NCBI GenBank assembly: GCA_963822575.1
Contig: CAWGHZ010000004.1
Coordinates: forward strand, 868,001-932,000
Length of the DNA: 64,000 bases
DNA from: CAWGHZ01 sp963822575
GTDB taxonomy: Bacteria > Pseudomonadota > Alphaproteobacteria > MPNO01 > DASWLB01
Direction of reading: 5' to 3'
A program made the position numbers and the translations under genes. This document shows positions 42,175 through 53,710 of this stretch, piece by piece (within the stretch, counting starts at the first letter, position 1; every line of letters begins with the position of its first letter). The notes under the pieces were generated by a model, which was not told where the DNA came from, did no database searches, and was given only the letters and a program-made list of their open reading frames with translations.

Positions 42175-43479
42175 TTATAGGCGCACGGCCGAATCGGCGC
42201 CAGTGACACCGGGCCGCGCCAATTCCACAAGGATCGCGCGGAAATCGTTGACGTTGGTGCGCGTCGGGCCGGTGACGACCAGGTCGCCGACCGCGGCGAA
42301 CAGCGAAGCCGAATCGTGCCGCGCCAGGTCGGCCGCGGGATCGCGCCCCGCCGCGCGTGCCCGCGCCAGCGTGTCGGGCCCGAGGATCGCGCCGGCCGCG
42401 CCCAAATCGCCGTCGATCCCGTCGGTGTCGCAGGCGAGCGCCCAAATGCCCGGCGCGCCGTCGAGCGCGAGGGCCAGCGCCAGCAGGTATTCCGTGTTGC
42501 GCCCGCCGCGGCCGGCGGGCCCCGCGACCGTCACCGTCGTCTCGCCGCCGGACAGGAACAGGCAGGGCGGGCCGCCGCCGCGCGCCGCCTCCAGCGCAAG
42601 TCCGGCATGGGTGCGGGCCACCTCGCGCGCCTCGCCCTCGACATCGTCGCCGAGAAGGACCGGCGCGATCCCCTGCGACCGCGCGAAGGAAGCGGCGGCC
42701 TCGAGCGCGTCCCTGGCACGCGCGATCACGATCGCCTCGGCGCCCGCAAGCCGCGGATCGCCGGGCTTCGGCGTCTCGTCACGCGCATCGGCCAGATGGC
42801 GCACCACCGAATCGGGCGGGTCGATCCGGTACCTTGCGAGCACCGCGCTTGCATCGGCGAAGCTGGTGGGGTCGGGCAGGGTCGGGCCCGACGCGACCGT
42901 CGCCGGATCGTCGCCCGGTACGTCGGAAATCGCCAAGGTCACGACGCGGGCCGGGTGCGCCGCGGCGGCGAGCCGGCCGCCCTTGATCGCCGAAAGGTGC
43001 TTCCGCACCGCGTTGATCTCGCCGATCGTGGCGCCCGAGGCGAGCAGCGCGCGCGTCACGGCGCGCTTGTCGGCGAGCGTCAGGCCGGGGGCGGGCAGGG
43101 CCATCAGGGCCGACCCGCCGCCCGAGACCAGCGCCAGCACCAGGTCGTTCTCCGTGAGCCCCTCGACCAGCCGCAGCGCGCGCCGCGCCGCCGCTTCGCC
43201 GGCCGCATCGGGCACCGGGTGTGCCGCTTCGACCACGGAAATGTAGCGGCACGGCTCGCCATGGCCGTTCGCGGTGACGACGAACCCGTCGAGTGGCCCC
43301 GGCCAGGCGATCTCGACCGCGCGGGCCATCGCGGCGGCCGCCTTGCCGCAGCCGACCACCAGCGTGCGGCCGGCGGGCGGCAGGGGCAGATGGCGGGCCA
43401 CGGCGCGCGCCGGCCGGGCGGCGTCGAGCGCCGCCGCGAACAGACGGCGCAGCGTGTCGCCGGGATCGCTTCCGGTCAT
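42175..43479 (-). CDS. Glycerate 2-kinase (MOFRL family)
   Basis: Kinase of 434 residues producing 2-phosphoglycerate from glycerate (GckA/TtuD type). It has TLVVGCGKAAAAMARAVE, LVLALVSGGGSALMALPAPG, GEINAVRKHLSAIKGGRLA, the MOFRL-domain LFLSGGETTVTVAG and GPTRTNVNDFRAIL. The ATG at 43479 gives MTGSDPGD; 13 more codons upstream are open but unsupported. It is followed by pyruvate kinase on the same strand, a common pairing that converts glycerate to pyruvate via enolase. Confidence 0.93.
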   Translation of the reverse strand: MTGSDPGDTLRRLFAAALDAARPARAVARHLPLPPAGRTLVVGCGKAAAAMARAVEIAWPGPLDGFVVTANGHGEPCRYISVVEAAHPVPDAAGEAAARRALRLVEGLTENDLVLALVSGGGSALMALPAPGLTLADKRAVTRALLASGATIGEINAVRKHLSAIKGGRLAAAAHPARVVTLAISDVPGDDPATVASGPTLPDPTSFADASAVLARYRIDPPDSVVRHLADARDETPKPGDPRLAGAEAIVIARARDALEAAASFARSQGIAPVLLGDDVEGEAREVARTHAGLALEAARGGGPPCLFLSGGETTVTVAGPAGRGGRNTEYLLALALALDGAPGIWALACDTDGIDGDLGAAGAILGPDTLARARAAGRDPAADLARHDSASLFAAVGDLVVTGPTRTNVNDFRAILVELARPGVTGADSAVRL

Positions 43480-43578
43480 CGACCCGTTATAATCCCAGGC
43501 GGGGTGCGGGGGTTCCATTTCGCCCGACGGTACCCCAGATTAGCGGGAGAGAATTCCCACTTTTTCGAGGCCAACGAC

Positions 43579-43878
43579 ATGGACGACAAGACACGGACCG
43601 AACTCGAGGCCGCGACCTTCCGCGCCCTCGTCGAACACCTGCGCACTCACACGGAAGTGCAGAACATCGACCTGATGAACTTGGCGGGGTTCTGCCGCAA
43701 CTGCCTGTCCAAATGGTACAAGGCCGCCGCCGAGGAGCGCGGCATGACCATGGACTACGAGAAGGCGCGCGAGATCGTCTACGGCATGCCTTATGCCGAG
43801 TGGAAGGACAAGTACCAGACGGAGGCGAGCGCGGGGCAGAAGGAGGCGTTCAAGACCTCGTCCGGCGCGGCGCACTGA
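43579..43878 (+). CDS. DUF1244 family protein
   Basis: Protein of 99 residues, mostly helical. The core VQNIDLMNLAGFCRNCLSKW, with a CxxC pair, followed by the YGMPYAEWKDKYQ segment, is the DUF1244 signature; members are found through Alpha- and Gammaproteobacteria. The two cysteines could bind metal or a cluster. Function unknown. It sits 28 bases upstream of an ftsH-like gene and is probably cotranscribed with it. Confidence 0.9.
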   Translation: MDDKTRTELEAATFRALVEHLRTHTEVQNIDLMNLAGFCRNCLSKWYKAAAEERGMTMDYEKAREIVYGMPYAEWKDKYQTEASAGQKEAFKTSSGAAH

Positions 43879-43906
43879 GCGGATGGCGCTCCGTCCGGGG
43901 GGACAG

Positions 43907-45792
<1,886 letters not shown>

Positions 45793-45815
45793 GCCGCGCT
45801 CGTCTCAGTCCACGC

Positions 45816-45891
45816 CATTGCGAGGAGCGCAGCGACGATGCAATCCAGCAATCTCCAGGCTGCTCTGGATTGCTTCGCTTCGCTCGCAATG
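45816..45891. repeat. Dispersed hairpin repeat (CATTGCGAGG...CGCAATG type)
   Basis: Left arm from CATTGCGAGGAGCGCAGCGA to GCAATCCAG (45816-45848); right arm from CTGGATTGC to CTCGCAATG (45865-45891). The arms pair over about 25 bases with mismatches. Near-identical elements are scattered in intergenic DNA of many Alphaproteobacteria. It lies between convergent ftsH and the SDR gene and may end both transcripts. Confidence 0.75.
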
Positions 45892-45929
45892 ACGAATCGT
45901 GGTTTGGGTGGTCGGGTTCGCCACTCGCC

Positions 45930-46616
45930 CTAAACCACCTCGCCCGACCAGGGGCCGATGCCGAGCTCCCACGACCAGACGGAACGGTGCTGGCGGTGCA
46001 GCGTGAGGTACGCGCGGGCGATCTCGTCGGCGAGCGCATTGGCGTCCTCGCCCTTGCGTTGGGCGGGGTCCAGCGCGGCGATGCTGCCCAGCACGTAGAC
46101 GTGGCCGACATGCACGCCCTTCGGGTGCAGCTCTCGCGCCAGCGCCTGGGCGAGGCCGCGGATGCCGAACTTGTACATGGCGATGACCGACTGGCCGGCC
46201 GGCGCCTTTACCGAGGTGACCGCGCCGGTGAAGGCGATCGTGCCCGAGCCGCGCGCCACCATGGGCCGCGTTGCCGCCTGCGCCACCAGGAACGCGCCGT
46301 TCAGGATGGCGAGCGCGCGCTCGGCGTCGTTCGGGTCGATGTCCTGGATGGGACCGGGCACCCGCCCGGCCGGGTTGAACACCACCAGATCGGGCGCGCC
46401 GAGATCGGACTCCACCGCGGCGAACAGCGCCTCGACGTCCGCCCGCTTCGTGGCGTCGCAGGCGTAGGTCCGGGCGCCGGTCTCGGCGGCGAGGGAAGCG
46501 ATGCGGTCGGGATGGCGCACCGCCAGCGCGACCTTCATCCCCTCGGCGGCGGCAAGCCTGCCGATGGCCCCGCCGGTGCGCGGCCCGCCGCCGACGATCA
46601 GTGCGGTTTCGGTCAT
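45930..46616 (-). CDS. Short-chain dehydrogenase/reductase-like protein with atypical active site
   Basis: Rossmann protein of 228 residues. The cofactor loop is TALIVGGGPRTGGAIGRLAA, and FNPAGRVPGPIQ stands where NAG usually is. The usual YxxxK pair is not present: AMYKFGIRGLAQALARE aligns the lysine of the motif but has isoleucine four positions before it. Such proteins may bind NAD(P) without classical catalysis, or use another residue. It lies upstream of nothing obvious; lexA is 32 bases beyond its start on the same strand, so lexA and this gene could be cotranscribed. Confidence 0.8.
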   Translation of the reverse strand: MTETALIVGGGPRTGGAIGRLAAAEGMKVALAVRHPDRIASLAAETGARTYACDATKRADVEALFAAVESDLGAPDLVVFNPAGRVPGPIQDIDPNDAERALAILNGAFLVAQAATRPMVARGSGTIAFTGAVTSVKAPAGQSVIAMYKFGIRGLAQALARELHPKGVHVGHVYVLGSIAALDPAQRKGEDANALADEIARAYLTLHRQHRSVWSWELGIGPWSGEVV

Positions 46617-46648
46617 GCGGGCAGTCTAGGGCAATCCCGCCCGGATCG

Positions 46649-47359
46649 CTAATAGCGCCGCATCAGCGCGACCAGCCGTCCCTGCACCCGCACCCGGTCG
46701 GGACCGAAGATGCGGGTCTCGTGCGCCGGGTTGGCGGGCTCCAGCGCGATCGATGCGCCTTTGCGCCGCAGCCGCTTGAGCGTCACCTCGTTGTCGTCGA
46801 TCAGCGCGACGACGATGGCGCCGTTCTCGGCGGTGTCGGCGCGCTGGATGATCGCGGTGTCGCCGTCGAAGATGCCGGCCTCGATCATCGAATTGCCGTC
46901 CACCTCCAGCGCGTAGTGCTCGCCCGTGCCGATCAGCCCGGTCGGCACGCCGATGGTCGCATGGTCGCGGATCGCCTCGATCGGCGCGCCGGCGGCGATG
47001 CGGCCGTAGAGCGGCAGGTCAACCGTCTCCGACGCGCGCGCCTCCGGCACCGCGGCGCCCGGCAGCGAGGTGCGGAACCGCCCCTCGATCACGTTGGGGG
47101 CGAAGCTCGAGCCCTCGGCGCGGGCGGGGGTGGCGCGCGCCGCCGACTCGGGCAGGCGCAACACCTCAAGCGCGCGGGCGCGGTTGGGGAGGCGGCGGAT
47201 GAAGCCGCGCTCCTCCAAAGCCGTGATCAGCCGGTGGATGCCCGATTTCGACTTGAGATTGAGCGCGTCCTTCATCTCGTCGAACGAAGGCGAAACGCCG
47301 TGCGCCTTGAGATGGTCGTCGATATAGGTCAGCAGCTCGTATTGCTTTCTTGTCAGCAT
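46649..47359 (-). CDS. lexA: LexA repressor
   Basis: SOS repressor of 236 residues. N-terminal winged helix MLTRKQYELLTYIDDHLKAH with SPSFDEMKDALNLKSKSGIH as recognition region; C-terminal S24 peptidase domain with the Ala-Gly cleavage site in GRIAAGAPIEA, catalytic serine in VDGNSMIEAGI and lysine in EVTLKRLRRKG. The start at 47359 matches the conserved N-terminus; upstream codons run into the operator. A GTTC-N7-GTTC box upstream shows self-regulation. Confidence 0.96.
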   Translation of the reverse strand: MLTRKQYELLTYIDDHLKAHGVSPSFDEMKDALNLKSKSGIHRLITALEERGFIRRLPNRARALEVLRLPESAARATPARAEGSSFAPNVIEGRFRTSLPGAAVPEARASETVDLPLYGRIAAGAPIEAIRDHATIGVPTGLIGTGEHYALEVDGNSMIEAGIFDGDTAIIQRADTAENGAIVVALIDDNEVTLKRLRRKGASIALEPANPAHETRIFGPDRVRVQGRLVALMRRY

Positions 47360-47393
47360 CTCGCGTGCCCCAGGCCCCCGCCTACCATATCTG

Positions 47394-47433
47394 GAACAAA
47401 ACAAAAACGGTCGGCGACGTTCTACATAGGTTC
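47394..47433 (-). promoter_or_regulatory. SOS (LexA) boxes upstream of lexA
   Basis: Perfect alphaproteobacterial LexA box GTTC-TACATAG-GTTC at 47419-47433, 60 bases before the lexA start. A second, degenerate one, GAAC-N7-AAAC (47394-47408), lies closer to the gene. Two boxes would tighten autorepression. Confidence 0.85.
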
Positions 47434-47484
47434 TCATCGCCGGTCAAGCCGTGCGTGATTTGGGGGCCGGGGGCAGCTACATAT

Positions 47485-47599
47485 CCGTTCGTGCCGATGA
47501 GCCTTGCGGCAGCGAGGCGTATCGAAGCACGAAGCCGACAGATCCCGCCGCGTTCGCCCTTCGATACACGCCCCTTCGGGGCGCACTCAGGGCGAACGG
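47485..47599. repeat. Dispersed intergenic palindromic repeat, copy B
   Basis: Same order of motifs as copy A at 10033-10153: CCGTTCGTGC, GTATCGAAGCACGA, CGCCCTTCGATAC, then CACTCAGGGCGAACGG. The ends are inverted complements. It separates the lexA control region from the TRAP binding-protein gene's 3' end. Confidence 0.7.
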
Positions 47600-47650
47600 A
47601 AGCGGCAACCTCTGACCCTGGAGATTGCGTCGGCTTTCCGGGGGGGCCGC

Positions 47651-48685
47651 CTACGTCCCCGACGGGGTGTCCTTGTATTTCTTGGCGACCTTGGTCAGCA
47701 GCTCGAGAAGCGCGAGCGCCTTGGGCTTGTCCTTGAAGACGGTTTCACCCACCGTCGCCAGCCGCGCGTCGTAGCGCTTCTGCTCCTCGGGCGAGAAGGC
47801 GGTCAGCGTGCCGCCGTTCTCGGCCCATTGCTTGTAGCGCTTCTTCAGATCCTCCACCGCCCAGGGCATCTCCTCCTTGTTCGCCCTCTGCGCCGCATTC
47901 CAGACGATGGTCTGGAGATCCTTCGGCAGCGCGTCGTACCAGGTCTTGGAGACGAACCGGAGCGAGCAGATCATGGAATCCTTGGGCGTCAGCACGTACT
48001 TCACGGTCGTGAAGTACTTGAACCCGACGAACACCGTGATGCCGGCCTTGTTGCCGTCGATGGTGTGGCGCTGGATCGCCGGCAGCACTTCGCTGAGGGG
48101 CATCGGCACGCCGGTCGCGCCGAGCCGCGACATGTCCTCCTGCTCGACAGGGCTGCCGAACACGCGGATCTTGAGCCCCTTGAAATCGTCCATCTTGTGG
48201 ATCGGGTTGCGGGTCGCGTAGTCCGACGGCGCATCGCAGTCGTGCCCGACGGTCCTGATGCCCTTGTTCAGGCCGACTTGCCAGAAGACCTTGGTGAACT
48301 CAGGATCGTTCAGCGCGTGGTAGCCCTGCCACATGCCGGTCAGCACGGTCGGCGCCGAGAAGATGCCGAAGCGCTCGTCGATGCCCGACAGGAACTCGGG
48401 CGGCACCTCGACTGCCTCGATCGTGCCGAGCTGGGCCCCCTCCACCGTGCGCGGGATGGCGCCGAGCTGGCTCGCCGGGTAGACCTGCACCTTCATCTTG
48501 TCGGTGTGCGCGGCGACGTCCGCGCCCACGATCTCGCCCCATTTCTCGAGCGAGCTGTGGATCGTCGGCGTCGAGATCTTCATGGTGTATTGCTGGGCCG
48601 CGGCCGGCGCCGGAGCGAAGGCGGCGGCGAGGGAAGCGGCGGCGACGGCGATGGCGGCCCGGTGCGGCCAGACGTGGCACTGCAT
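47651..48685 (-). CDS. TRAP transporter substrate-binding protein (DctP family), paralogue 1
   Basis: Exported protein of 344 residues, signal peptide cleaved near PAPAAAQQ. It shares long identical stretches with the gene at 50742-51770, such as QYTMKISTPTIH, VQVYPASQLGAIPRT, GTIEAVEVPPEFLSG and the C-terminal KYKDTPSGT, so the two are duplicates. Ligand-pocket residues in GLKIRVFGSP and MPLSEVLPAIQRHTIDGNKAG are kept. No DctQ/DctM subunit is nearby. It is preceded by a TTGACA-N17-TACGGT promoter shared with the neighbouring dioxygenase, paralogue 2 and aldolase. Confidence 0.93.
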   Translation of the reverse strand: MQCHVWPHRAAIAVAAASLAAAFAPAPAAAQQYTMKISTPTIHSSLEKWGEIVGADVAAHTDKMKVQVYPASQLGAIPRTVEGAQLGTIEAVEVPPEFLSGIDERFGIFSAPTVLTGMWQGYHALNDPEFTKVFWQVGLNKGIRTVGHDCDAPSDYATRNPIHKMDDFKGLKIRVFGSPVEQEDMSRLGATGVPMPLSEVLPAIQRHTIDGNKAGITVFVGFKYFTTVKYVLTPKDSMICSLRFVSKTWYDALPKDLQTIVWNAAQRANKEEMPWAVEDLKKRYKQWAENGGTLTAFSPEEQKRYDARLATVGETVFKDKPKALALLELLTKVAKKYKDTPSGT

Positions 48686-48748
48686 GACATTCTCCCGAAT
48701 GCGAAGCGAAAAGGCGACGCGTTTACCGTTAAGCCGTTATTGCAGAAG

Positions 48749-48777
48749 ACCGTAATCAGCTACCGCGGGCCTGTCAA
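48749..48777 (-). promoter_or_regulatory. TACGGT-class promoter of the TRAP paralogue 1 gene
   Basis: TTGACA (48777-48772), 17 bases, TACGGT (48754-48749). Leader of about 57 bases to the ATG at 48685. One of four near-identical promoters in 48.7-54.8 kb; the first spacer bases GGC are also shared. Confidence 0.65.
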
Positions 48778-48802
48778 ACGAGCGCGCCTCGACTGTCCAC
48801 CA

Positions 48803-49321
48803 CTAGAACAGGACGGACAGGGTCCGCGGCAGCAGTGTCTGGTCCAGCGTGATCTTGCGCCGGGCGATGCGCCAGCCGTCCGCCGCGCGGCGCAGCCGGT
48901 CCTCGCGACAGCCGACGTAGAAATTTTCGGTCCGCTCCAGGCGCGACTGGAACACGAGGATGTTGGACCGGACCACGAGCTCGCCCGGCCGGGCCTCGAC
49001 GATCTCGATGTTGCTGACGAAATGCCGGGTGCGCGACGGCGGGGTCTCGGCGTGGGCGAAGCCGCTTTCGAGCCGTTCGATCCGGGCCAGGAGGAATGCC
49101 TTGTCGTCCTCGAACAGGGCCATCTCGCCCGGCCCGGCGACGCCCGACGCGTCGTCGCGCGTCTCGCGCGCGGGCATCCAGTAGACCGCGTCGTCGGTGA
49201 ACAGCTCGAGCCAGTCGCGGAAGCGCCCGTCGTCCAGCAGCCCCGCCTCGCGATAGAGGAACCGCTCCACCTCGCGCTGCAGCGCCCCGTCGGGATCCGC
49301 CGCGAGGCCGTCAGCTGCCAT
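48803..49321 (-). CDS. Aromatic-ring-hydroxylating dioxygenase, small (beta) subunit
   Basis: Cystatin/NTF2-like subunit of 172 residues that stabilises the alpha3-beta3 oxygenase. Family features are QREVERFLYREAGLLDDGRF followed by WLELFTDDAVYWMPARETR, SRTRHFVSNIEIVEA, and YVGCREDRLRRAADGWRIAR with RKITLDQTLL at the end. The ATG at 49321 overlaps the alpha gene by 11 bases. Ferredoxin and reductase genes are missing from the locus. Confidence 0.92.
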   Translation of the reverse strand: MAADGLAADPDGALQREVERFLYREAGLLDDGRFRDWLELFTDDAVYWMPARETRDDASGVAGPGEMALFEDDKAFLLARIERLESGFAHAETPPSRTRHFVSNIEIVEARPGELVVRSNILVFQSRLERTENFYVGCREDRLRRAADGWRIARRKITLDQTLLPRTLSVLF

Positions 49322-50618
49322 CGACCAGCTCCGCCCAGCGGCGATAGAAGGCGCGCTGGCCGATCTCGGAGAAGAAGGGCCCGGCGCGGCCGGGATAGCC
49401 GTCCAGGATTTCGCCGTCGTCGGACCCGGCGGCAAGCCCCAGGCCGTAATGGAAATCGAGCCGCTGGCCGACGACGCCGCGCGTCGCCTCGGTCGCCTGC
49501 TCGAAATTCTCGGTATCGTCCTGGCCGGCGAAGCCCGCTGCCGACTGGCCCCGGCTGAAATCGACGCGAATCATGTCCTTGACCGCCTGCGGGGCGCCGC
49601 TGTCGATCAGGCACCACTGCCATGCCTCCAGGAGGCCCGGCCCCTTGGGGTGCCACAGATAGAGCCCGGTCGGGCGCAGCGCGCTGAAATCGTTGAACGA
49701 GAAATGCGGGAAGACGTTGCCGAAGCCGAGCGCGTAGATGCGCGCCTGGGCCGCGGAAAGGCGCGCCTCCAGCCGGGCGCGGCAGGCCCGGACGTAGTCG
49801 GTCGCCTCCGCGTTCATGGTGCGCGCGAGCTCCATGTCGGATTGAAAGAGCTCCTCGCCGACGCCGGTCGCGGCGATTCCGTGGCCCTCGGGGAAGGCGA
49901 AGCTCCGCAGCGTTGCCGCCGCCTTCTCCGCCACCGGGTTGAACGGGCGGATGTTCTTCGCACGGCGCATCGACGCGTGGGTGTAGGGCAGGTGGTAGCA
50001 GTCGCCGGCGAAATTCTCGGCCGCGATCTTCCAGTTCGCCTTCAGCGCGAAACGCTGCTGGCCGGGCAGCGCCTGCCACGTACCCACGGCGCGCTCCAGC
50101 ATCACGTCGAGATACCAGCGCATCTCGCCCAGATAGGCGTCAAGCCCGCTGGCCGCCTTGTCCCACGAAGCGAAGACCAGCCCGCCATAGCTCGCCACCT
50201 TCGGGACTTCATAGAGCCCCAGCCGGTCGGTTTCCAGGCGGTCGCCATACGCGGCGCGCTGCGGCACGCCGACCAGCGCGCCCTCGTCCGAATAGGTCCA
50301 GCCGTGGAAGGTGCAGGTGAATTGCCGGGCGTTGCCAGCGTCGGTGCGGCACAGCTTCATGCCGCGGTGGCGGCACGAGTTCAGGAAGGCGCGGAGCCGG
50401 CCCTGGCGGTCGCGCCACAATATGACCGGATCCTCGCCCATGTAGTTGGTGACGTAGTCGCCCGGGCGCGCGACCTGGGATTCGTGGCCGAGGTAGAGCC
50501 AGCAGCGGGCGAAGATGCGCTCGAGCTCGGCGCGGTAGACGTCCTCGCTGAAGAAGATGTGCCGGCTGACCCGGCCGTTCCGTCCGTCGACCGGCGGCCG
50601 CGGCGTGTTCGCATCCAT
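49311..50618 (-). CDS. Aromatic-ring-hydroxylating dioxygenase, large (alpha) subunit
   Basis: Catalytic subunit of 435 residues. Rieske cluster ligands are in CRHRGMKLC and CTFHGWTY; the mononuclear iron site is in ENFAGDCYHLPYTHAS (Asp-Cys-Tyr-His...His), as in naphthalene/benzoate-type dioxygenases. The C-terminal region holds DDTENFEQATEATRGV, typical of the alpha subunit. It forms an overlapping pair with the beta subunit and is flanked by two related TRAP binding proteins, suggesting uptake and oxidation of one aromatic carboxylate. The substrate is not established. Confidence 0.93.
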   Translation of the reverse strand: MDANTPRPPVDGRNGRVSRHIFFSEDVYRAELERIFARCWLYLGHESQVARPGDYVTNYMGEDPVILWRDRQGRLRAFLNSCRHRGMKLCRTDAGNARQFTCTFHGWTYSDEGALVGVPQRAAYGDRLETDRLGLYEVPKVASYGGLVFASWDKAASGLDAYLGEMRWYLDVMLERAVGTWQALPGQQRFALKANWKIAAENFAGDCYHLPYTHASMRRAKNIRPFNPVAEKAAATLRSFAFPEGHGIAATGVGEELFQSDMELARTMNAEATDYVRACRARLEARLSAAQARIYALGFGNVFPHFSFNDFSALRPTGLYLWHPKGPGLLEAWQWCLIDSGAPQAVKDMIRVDFSRGQSAAGFAGQDDTENFEQATEATRGVVGQRLDFHYGLGLAAGSDDGEILDGYPGRAGPFFSEIGQRAFYRRWAELVDGS

Positions 50619-50666
50619 CGAGGCGCACTCTCCGGCCGGCCGCCGCGATCGAGGCGGGCGGGCGAA

Positions 50667-50695
50667 ACCGTATCGGATCGCCCGCAGCCCGTCAA
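50667..50695 (-). promoter_or_regulatory. TACGGT-class promoter of the dioxygenase operon
   Basis: TTGACG (50695-50690), 17 bases, TACGGT (50672-50667), about 49 bases before the ATG at 50618. Followed by TTCGCCC, as in the copy at 51820. Confidence 0.65.
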
Positions 50696-50741
50696 ACGAG
50701 CGCCCGCCAACCGGGGCAGGCGCCCGCGCCGGCTTCTCGGG

Positions 50742-51770
50742 CTACGTCCCCGAGGGGGTGTCCTTGTACTTGACCGCGACCTTCTTCAGGAGATCGAGAA
50801 GCTGCAGCGCCTTCGGGTCGCCCTTGAACACCTGCTCGCCGATGTCGCCGATGTGCTGTAGGAAACGCTTCTGCTCGGCCGCGTCGAACTCGGTCAGGGT
50901 GCCGCCGTTCTGGGTCCACTCCTTGTAGCGCTGGTTCACGACGTTGACCGCCCATGGCATGACGTCCTTGTTGGCCTTCTGCGCCTCGTCCCACAGCATG
51001 GTCTGCAGGTCCTTGGGCAACCCCTCGTACCAGGTCTTGGAGACGAACTTGATCACGCAGATCATCGATTCGCGGCCGCGGAACACGTTCTTGATCGTGT
51101 TGTAGTACTTGAACGGCACGAACACGGTGATGCCGGCCTTGTTGCCATCGATGGCGTGGCGCTGGATTGCCGGCAGCACTTCGGAAAGCGGCATCGGCAC
51201 GCCGGTCGCGCCGACGCGGCGCAGCTCCTCGCGCTCGGCGGGGCTGCCGAAGATGCGGATCTTCAGCCCGTTGAAGTCCGACATCTTGTGAATCGGGTTG
51301 CGAGTTGCGAAATCGCCCGGCGAATCGCAGTCGTGCCCGACGATCCTGATGCCCTTGTCGAGCCCGACCTTCCAGAACTCGTCGCGGAACGCGGGATCGT
51401 TCAGCGCGTGGTAGCCCTGCCACATGCCGGTCAGCACGCCGGGCGCGGAGAAGATGCCGAAGCGGGGGTCGACGCCCGACAGGAACTCGGGCGGCACCTC
51501 GACCGCCTCGATGGTGCCGAGCTGCGCGCCCTCGATGGTGCGCGGGATCGCGCCCAGCTGGCTCGCCGGATAAACCTGCACCTTCAGCTTGTCGGTCTTC
51601 GACGCCACCCCCTTCTGAAGCAGCTCGCCCCATTTCTCGAGCGAGCCGTGGATGGTGGGGGTCGAGATCTTCATCGTGTACTGCGCCTGGGCGGATGCGC
51701 CGCCGGCGAGCGTCAGGGCCGCGGCGACCGCGGCGACCCCCGCGACGCGGGCCAGATTTCGTTTTTCCAT
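50742..51770 (-). CDS. TRAP transporter substrate-binding protein (DctP family), paralogue 2
   Basis: Exported protein of 342 residues with signal peptide MEKRNLARVAGVAAVAAALT and mature start near QAQYTMKIS. It is the tandem-like duplicate of the gene at 47651-48685, separated from it by the dioxygenase pair. Differences cluster outside the conserved pocket, for example REELRRVGATG versus EQEDMSRLGATG, so the ligands may be related but not identical. The ATG at 51770 has GGGAGG six bases upstream, against an open extension to 51848 that would contain the promoter. Confidence 0.93.
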   Translation of the reverse strand: MEKRNLARVAGVAAVAAALTLAGGASAQAQYTMKISTPTIHGSLEKWGELLQKGVASKTDKLKVQVYPASQLGAIPRTIEGAQLGTIEAVEVPPEFLSGVDPRFGIFSAPGVLTGMWQGYHALNDPAFRDEFWKVGLDKGIRIVGHDCDSPGDFATRNPIHKMSDFNGLKIRIFGSPAEREELRRVGATGVPMPLSEVLPAIQRHAIDGNKAGITVFVPFKYYNTIKNVFRGRESMICVIKFVSKTWYEGLPKDLQTMLWDEAQKANKDVMPWAVNVVNQRYKEWTQNGGTLTEFDAAEQKRFLQHIGDIGEQVFKGDPKALQLLDLLKKVAVKYKDTPSGT

Positions 51771-51819
51771 CAATGCCTCCCTGCCTTCGGCCCCTGGGTC
51801 CCGGTGCGAAGGGGGCGAA

Positions 51820-51848
51820 ACCGTATCCGCTGGGTCGTGGCCTGTCAA
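51820..51848 (-). promoter_or_regulatory. TACGGT-class promoter of the TRAP paralogue 2 gene
   Basis: TTGACA (51848-51843), 17 bases, TACGGT (51825-51820), then TTCGCCC. Leader of about 45 bases. It lies back to back with the start of the formaldehyde dehydrogenase gene, for which TGTCAA-N16-TATCAT (51843-51870) is a possible rightward promoter. Confidence 0.65.
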
Positions 51849-51895
51849 TTTGGCGCCGGATCGGTATCATGGCCGCGCGCAAGGGAGAGGTGGTC

Positions 51896-53004
<1,109 letters not shown>

Positions 53005-53005
<1 letters not shown>

Positions 53006-53707
53006 TGCGGCGCGCCGCCATAGCCCTCGCGCTCTTCGTCCTCGCCGCCGTTCCCGCCGCGGCGCAGGCGCCGGTGCCCAGCCAGCGCGTCATCGCCGTG
53101 TGGGGCCGCGGCGAGGCGCGCGCGAAGCCCGACATGGCCGAGCTTTCGGCCGGCGTCGTCAGCGAGGGCGCGACGGCGCTCGGGGCGCTTTCGGCCAACT
53201 CGGCCGCAATGGAGAGGGTGATCGCGGCAGTGAAAAGGCTCGGCGTGCCGGACAAGGACATCCAGACACAGGGCATCGGGCTCAACCCGGTCTATGACCG
53301 GCCGCAAGAACTTGGGCGCGCCGCACCACATCGCGAGCTACCGCGCCTCCAACACGCTGCACATCACGCTGCATGCGCTCGATAGACTGGGCAACCTCAT
53401 CGGGACGGTCACCGCGGCCGGCGCGAACATCGCCAACGGGCTCTCGCTCGGCGTCGCCGATACGGACGCGCTCGAGGATCAGGCGCGTGCCAAGGCGATG
53501 GCGGACGCGCATCGCAAGGCCACGCTGCTTGCCAAGGACGCCGGGGTCGCGCTCGGGCGCGTGATCTCGATCTCGGAGGAGGGTGCGGGCGGGCGGCCGG
53601 TGCCGATGCGCGCCTTCTCCGCCGCCCGGGCCGCCGCGCCGGTTCCCATCGAGCCGGGCGAGACGACGGTCCAGGCCACGCTGCGGGTCGTCTACGCGAT
53701 CGAGTAG
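53005..53707 (+). CDS. SIMPL-domain periplasmic protein (frameshifted)
   Basis: Exported protein of about 233 residues after removing one extra base near 53302 (DRPQEL versus DRRKNLGAPHH). Signal peptide MRRAAIALALFVLAAVPAAA; then VIAVWGRGEARAKPDMAELS and, after the shift, IASYRASNTLHITLHALDRL and AMADAHRKATLLAKDAGVAL, typical of the SIMPL/DUF541 family. E. coli YggE, a member, limits oxidative damage; others have no known role. It overlaps the formaldehyde dehydrogenase stop by one base, so they are cotranscribed. Confidence 0.85.
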
Positions 53708-53710
53708 CGT

